This document shows positions 61,173 through 64,000 of a stretch of 64,000 nt of DNA, in pieces. Positions within the stretch are counted from its first letter, which is position 1. Each line of letters starts with the position of its first letter. Both the position numbers and the translations under genes were made by a program. This DNA comes from DATAEY01 sp045805565 (lineage in GTDB: Bacteria; Actinomycetota; Thermoleophilia; Solirubrobacterales; Solirubrobacteraceae), in NCBI GenBank assembly GCA_045805565.1, contig JBJMKZ010000017.1, positions 38,905 through 102,904 of the forward strand, read 5' to 3'. The notes beneath the pieces are model-generated. The model saw nothing but the letters and a program-made list of their open reading frames with translations, ran no database searches and had not been told where the DNA came from.

Positions 61173-61219
61173 CAAGCCCAGCGGGGGACTCGAACCCCCG
61201 ACCCCCTCCTTACCATGGA
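61173..61219 (+). repeat. attachment-site copy within tRNA-Thr
   Basis: The part of the intact tRNA-Thr gene duplicated at 60343-60389. Because the element lies on the 3' side, the tRNA remains complete. Confidence 0.9.
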
Positions 61220-61247
61220 GGTGCTCTACCGACTGAGCTAGCTGGGC
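61175..61247 (-). tRNA. tRNA-Thr (anticodon GGT)
   Basis: Acceptor GCCCAGC/GCTGGGC with discriminator T, D arm GCTC-AGTCGGTA-GAGC, anticodon stem CCTCC/GGAGG around ATGGTAA (anticodon GGT), T loop TTCGAGT. Serves as the integration target. Confidence 0.95.
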
Positions 61248-61325
61248 GCGGTCGTCCAGCCTAGCGAAGCCCGAGGCCGCGAATCGGATGCCGCCGTCGG
61301 GCAGATTCGACGTCGTTCTGGGCGC

Positions 61326-61748
61326 CTACCGACGCCCGCCTGTCGCGAACCGGATGCCGCTGTCGTAGTCGATGCGGATGGTGGTGAAGCGGTGGACCGC
61401 CACCCGAACCGTCCGGCGTGGCCGCAGCGGTCGCGCGATCCCGCGCTCCGCGCGCGGCGCGACGACGTAGACGCCCGGCGGCAGGTGCGTCACGAAGCGT
61501 CCGTGTACGTCGGAGCGCGCCGATCGCACGAACCGGTTCGTGGACGCCGTCCGGAAATCGATCGTGGCGACGTACGGGTGATCGCGACACGACGGCTCGG
61601 GCCTGATCCGCTCGACCGGACACGTCGGCCCGATGAACACCAGGCCGGTGATCCCCGATCCGGGCGGTGCCACGAAGGCGCCGCTGCCGACCATGACCAC
61701 CCCCGCGAGCGCGGGAATCAGGAGCAGCACCGGCCATCGCCGCGACAT
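61326..61748 (-). CDS. Secreted hypothetical protein, carboxypeptidase-regulatory-like fold possible
   Basis: 140 residues with a signal peptide (PVLLLIPALAGVVMVGSGAF). The mature part has a beta-sandwich-like pattern ending in VHGRFVTHLPPGVYVVAPR, a turn found in CarboxypepD_reg-like domains. Two cysteines may form a disulfide. Function unknown. Confidence 0.6.
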   Translation of the reverse strand: MSRRWPVLLLIPALAGVVMVGSGAFVAPPGSGITGLVFIGPTCPVERIRPEPSCRDHPYVATIDFRTASTNRFVRSARSDVHGRFVTHLPPGVYVVAPRAERGIARPLRPRRTVRVAVHRFTTIRIDYDSGIRFATGGRR

Positions 61749-61827
61749 GGCATCGGTTGTAGCACGGACGGGCTCGCTGCTGGCTGCGTATCCACCCGCG
61801 AGGAGCCCGGTCCCGAGAACGTCGCTG

Positions 61828-61932
61828 CTACGTACGGCCCTTGCCCCGCTTCGTCTGGGCTTGGCCCGCTCGGTACTTGCCCGACTTCGTGCCGAGCTTC
61901 TTGAGCCACACGTTGGAGCCCAGGATGCTCAC
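61828..61932 (-). CDS. Possible 34-residue basic protein
   Basis: GTG-initiated frame MSILGSNVWLKKLGTKSGKY, then RAGQAQTKRGKGRT. Composition like a small ribosomal or nucleic-acid-binding protein. No clear Shine-Dalgarno. It lies between two integrative remnants. May be a gene end or chance. Confidence 0.3.
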   Translation of the reverse strand: MSILGSNVWLKKLGTKSGKYRAGQAQTKRGKGRT

Positions 61933-61946
61933 GCCTAACGGCGGCG

Positions 61947-61998
61947 GATGGGGGAGGAGGGATTCGAACCCGCTCAGGCTGTGCCAACGGATTTACAG
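61947..61998 (+). repeat. attachment-site copy: 3' part of tRNA-Tyr (distal)
   Basis: 52-bp identical direct repeat of 63170-63221. It overlaps the 3' end of the integrase fragment, whose last residues (ICKSVGTA) are encoded by att sequence. Confidence 0.92.
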
Positions 61999-62468
61999 AT
62001 GCCGACAGTAATCCCGTCGAGTGCGTCTGAGTCGGATTCGTGCCCGTTGTGGGCGCCGTTCCCGTTGAGCGAGTCCGGCTCAGTACCCGTCGGGGCGGCC
62101 GGGTCCGTTAGCAGAGTGTTTGCACTCTGCGCGTCCACCAGCCGGGTCAGCTCGGCCGCCGCGCTCACGCGCGGGATGTGGTGGGCGTAGATCATCGTCG
62201 TCGCGATGTCCGCGTGCCCCATGTACGCCCTCACGTCATGCAGCGGCCACGTCTGCACCGCCAAGGTCCCGAACGTATGGCGGAGGTCGTGGAACCGGAA
62301 GGGACGCGCTCCCTCGCGCAACCGTCCGAGGCCCGCCGCGCCGAGCGCCCGGTAGAACGCTCGGCGCATCTTGCAGTCGTCGCGATGCTCGCCGGTCAGC
62401 GAGCAGAACACCCCCGGCGGTCTCGGGCGGGCGAGACTCGCTAGGGCCGCTCCTCCCAGCACGGTCAC
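61974..62468 (-). pseudogene. Tyrosine integrase, truncated (catalytic C-terminal half)
   Basis: 164 residues remain. FHDLRHTFGTL (His and Arg), MGHADIATT (second His) and MIYAHH (nucleophile Tyr) are intact, but the arm-binding, core-binding and first-Arg regions are lost, so it cannot be active alone. The frame runs into the att repeat. The C-terminal ~50 residues are Asn/Asp/Ser-rich linker. Confidence 0.85.
62107..62126 (+). repeat. arm-site-like repeat, left, of the tRNA-Tyr element
   Basis: GTTAGCAGAGTGTTTGCACT, 17 of 20 identical to 63079-63098. Here it forms an 8-bp palindrome (GCAGAGTG/CACTCTGC) and lies inside the integrase coding frame. Confidence 0.55.
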
Positions 62469-62518
62469 TCCGCTGTGCGACGGCTGGCGAGCGCTTCATA
62501 GCTGTTTCCGCGACTTGG

Positions 62519-62995
62519 CTAGAAGTATCCGCCCACGTTGTTGGTATCGCGCGACCGGATCGTCACGCCTGTTTGAGTTTTCAGCTTGGGGTCGGCGAAC
62601 AGCTCGTCGTGGTTGTCGGTGAAGCTGGAGTCTTCGTTGACAACGCTTCTAGGGACCCTTTCCGCGTGCGAGTAGTGCAGCCCGTCGGAAGTCGCGAAGA
62701 TCGGCGCGCTGCGCGTCCCCAGCTGCACGTCGTTGAAGACGGGGTCGTCGCCGATCAGTCGCCACACCACCTTGTGCCCGCTGTTGATCAGGCCTTGCGC
62801 CTCGGCCTGAGTCATGCTGATGCTGCCGTACACGTGCACCCAGTAGTAGCCAGCCGGGAAGTCGGCTTTGAACACCCGAAGGTTTGCGGTCATCGTGCCG
62901 ATAGCGGCACTGGCCGGTGTGGCGCCAACTAGCCCGAGCATGGCAGCGCCGAGCAGTGCACAGAGCAGCCGCCGGAAGCCGCTTCGTCCTCTCAT
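62519..62995 (-). CDS. Secreted hypothetical protein, cargo of the tRNA-Tyr element
   Basis: 158 residues from ATG 62995 with AGGAGG 9 nt upstream. A clear signal peptide (LLCALLGAAMLGLVGATPASA) is followed by a compact domain with many aromatic residues (FPAGYYWVHVYGSISM). No cysteines in the mature part. Composition is less GC-extreme than neighbours, which agrees with transfer. Unknown function. Confidence 0.65.
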   Translation of the reverse strand: MRGRSGFRRLLCALLGAAMLGLVGATPASAAIGTMTANLRVFKADFPAGYYWVHVYGSISMTQAEAQGLINSGHKVVWRLIGDDPVFNDVQLGTRSAPIFATSDGLHYSHAERVPRSVVNEDSSFTDNHDELFADPKLKTQTGVTIRSRDTNNVGGYF

Positions 62996-63078
62996 AGCTT
63001 CTCCCTCCTTCTGATTACGCTGCCACTCCTACACCGCGGGAAGACCGGAAGTCAAGCCGCCCGGGACGAGCGCGGCGC

Positions 63079-63098
63079 GTTAGCACTTTGTTTGCACT
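63079..63098 (+). repeat. arm-site-like repeat, right, of the tRNA-Tyr element
   Basis: GTTAGCACTTTGTTTGCACT, 72 bp from the tRNA-Tyr att copy. Confidence 0.55.
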
Positions 63099-63135
63099 TC
63101 GCTCCGGCCCCGCCTCTGCGCTCGAGACTCGGGCA

Positions 63136-63158
63136 GAAGAAAACCCCGCCGTAGCGGG
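63136..63158 (-). terminator. Terminator after tRNA-Tyr
   Basis: On the minus strand CCCGC, loop TACG, GCGGG, then GTTTTCTTCT, starting 14 nt after the tRNA 3' end. The other strand also has TCTTTCTT after the hairpin, so it may act in both directions. Confidence 0.7.
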
Positions 63159-63169
63159 TCTTTCTTGTC

Positions 63170-63221
63170 GATGGGGGAGGAGGGATTCGAACCCGCTCAG
63201 GCTGTGCCAACGGATTTACAG
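63170..63221 (+). repeat. attachment-site copy within tRNA-Tyr
   Basis: The part of tRNA-Tyr that is duplicated at 61947-61998, from just beyond the 3' end to the anticodon loop. Confidence 0.92.
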
Positions 63222-63254
63222 TCCGCCCCGGCTCTCCAACTCCGGCGCTCCCCC
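63172..63254 (-). tRNA. tRNA-Tyr (anticodon GTA)
   Basis: Class II tRNA of 83 nt with a long variable arm. Acceptor GGGGGAG/CTCCCCC, discriminator A, anticodon stem CGGA/TCCG around CTGTAAA (anticodon GTA), T loop TTCGAAT. Integration target of the adjacent remnant. Confidence 0.95.
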
Positions 63255-63316
63255 TGGAAGCCCAAGTCTAGAACCGCCGGGCCGTCTCCCCGCGCGGGCC
63301 GCAGAGGGTCCGCCGC

Positions 63317-64000
63317 TCAGGAGGCGTCGCGCAGGCGCTGCGCCTCGGGCAGCGCCTCGAGCTTCTTGAGCGTGTGGTTCTCGATCTGGCGAATGCGCTC
63401 GCGCGTGACGTTGAACGCACGCCCGACCTCCTCGAGGGTCCGGGGACGCTCGCCCGTGAGCCCGAAGCGCATCTCGATCACCTCGCGCTCGCGCGGCGGC
63501 AGCGCGGCCAGGGCCCGGCGCACGTTCTCGCGGCGCAGGTTCTCTGACGCCTGCTCGAACGGCGACTCGGCCGTCTTGTCCTCGACGAAGTCGCCGAGCT
63601 CCGACTCCTCCTCCTCGCCGATCGGCTTCTCGAGCGACACCGGCTGCTGCGCGATGCGCAGGATGTCGCGCACCTCGCGGGGGGTGCACTCGAGCTCGCA
63701 CGCGATCTCCTCGGGCAGGGGCTCGCGGCCCAGCGCCTGGACGAGCTGGCGCTCGACATGGACGACCTTGTTGAGCTTCTCGACCATGTGGACCGGTATC
63801 CGGATCGTGCGCCCCTTGTCCGCGATGGCCCGGGTCACCGCCTGACGGATCCACCAGGTCGCGTAGGTGGAGAACTTGTAGCCGCGGCGGTAGTCGAACT
63901 TCTCCACCGCATGCATGAGGCCCATGTTGCCCTCCTGGATCAGGTCGAGCAGGTCGAGTGAGCTGCGGCCGCGATACTTCTTGGCAATCGCCACCACCAG
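63317..64000 (-). CDS. Primary-type RNA polymerase sigma factor (RpoD/HrdB family), 5' part beyond the window
   Basis: 227 residues of the C-terminal part visible; the frame runs off the right edge. Region 2 (LDLIQEGNMGLMHAVEKFDY, then FSTYATWWIRQAVTRAIAD) and region 3 are complete. Region 4 (EVIEMRFGLTGERPRTLEEV, then FNVTRERIRQIENHTLKKL) binds -35. Close agreement with RpoD consensus supports a housekeeping or HrdB-like factor. tRNA-Tyr follows downstream on the same strand. Confidence 0.93.
   Translation of the reverse strand: MVVAIAKKYRGRSSLDLLDLIQEGNMGLMHAVEKFDYRRGYKFSTYATWWIRQAVTRAIADKGRTIRIPVHMVEKLNKVVHVERQLVQALGREPLPEEIACELECTPREVRDILRIAQQPVSLEKPIGEEEESELGDFVEDKTAESPFEQASENLRRENVRRALAALPPREREVIEMRFGLTGERPRTLEEVGRAFNVTRERIRQIENHTLKKLEALPEAQRLRDAS

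Larger units (their letters stand above)
60343..61219. mobile_element. Remnant integrative element at tRNA-Thr
   Basis: Bounded by 47-bp direct repeats of the tRNA-Thr 3' half, 830 bp apart. It contains an integrase C-terminal fragment, a small membrane protein gene, and a pair of 20-bp repeats near the two ends. Too small to be autonomous, so a deletion derivative. Confidence 0.8.
61947..63221. mobile_element. Remnant integrative element at tRNA-Tyr
   Basis: Bounded by perfect 52-bp direct repeats of the tRNA-Tyr 3' part, 1223 bp apart. It holds a truncated integrase, a signal-peptide cargo gene with a good ribosome-binding site, and a pair of 20-bp repeats near both ends. Confidence 0.85.

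Noticed and set aside
61947..61998. A second tRNA-Tyr gene
   Set aside because: Only the 3' part through the anticodon loop is present.
63216..63854. 212-codon minus-strand frame overlapping the sigma factor gene
   Set aside because: Wrong-frame shadow rich in Arg, Ala and Gly.

Overview
The window is 64 kb of a high-GC bacterial chromosome with frequent GTG starts, tightly packed genes and actinobacterial-type integrase fragments. This fits a deep-branching actinobacterium, possibly of the Thermoleophilia/Solirubrobacterales type. That placement is inferred from protein character and gene order and was not tested. There is no rRNA and no CRISPR array. Three tRNA genes are present: Pro-CGG, Thr-GGT and Tyr-GTA.

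Layout. 1-9.0 kb holds mixed metabolism: a 5'-truncated bioA, rubredoxin, a Nudix hydrolase, a flavin-reductase-like split barrel, an SDR epimerase, an Fe-alcohol dehydrogenase with an SCP2 protein, a ZIP metal transporter with a DtxR-like operator, a metallo-beta-lactamase-fold enzyme, tRNA-Pro and a Nif3-like protein. 9.1-15.5 kb holds a small DNA-binding-like protein, an acyl-CoA synthetase, a HisC-like aminotransferase, a patatin lipase and a DacB-type PBP4. 15.5-57.2 kb is dominated by one minus-strand information-processing supercluster. In transcription order it runs rpmG-secE-nusG-rplKAJL-rpoBC, then an insert (secreted protein, HAD protein, class III aminotransferase, ald), then rpsL-rpsG, a small plus-strand membrane gene, fusA-tuf, the complete S10/spc/alpha array from rpsJ to rplQ, and truA-surE-ligA. 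infA is missing from its usual place between map and rpmJ. Several ribosomal proteins (S17, L22, L5, S3, L10) and SecE carry long charged or low-complexity tails.

57.3-60.4 kb is the most unusual part. After an MFS transporter comes a PRXL2C/AhpC-TSA_2-type peroxiredoxin-like gene whose frame is interrupted by one TGA, exactly where the family has its first redox cysteine. A good bacterial SECIS-like hairpin lies 25 nt downstream, so it is probably an undescribed or mis-annotated selenoprotein. Next is a cluster of three short peptide genes, two of them near-identical tandem copies, followed by a small membrane protein.

60.3-63.3 kb contains two adjacent remnants of integrative elements. Each is bounded by a direct repeat of the 3' half of a tRNA gene (Thr 47 bp, Tyr 52 bp), each carries an integrase C-terminal fragment, and each has a pair of arm-site-like repeats and one small cargo gene. 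The window ends in the 3' part of a primary-type sigma factor gene.

Non-coding structure of note: intrinsic terminators inside the leaders of fusA and rpmG (candidate attenuators), an 81-bp tandem duplication between rpsM and rpsK, a 48-bp dispersed repeat downstream of both secY and rplL, and a 176-bp palindrome downstream of rpsG that includes an inverted copy of the rpsG 3' end.
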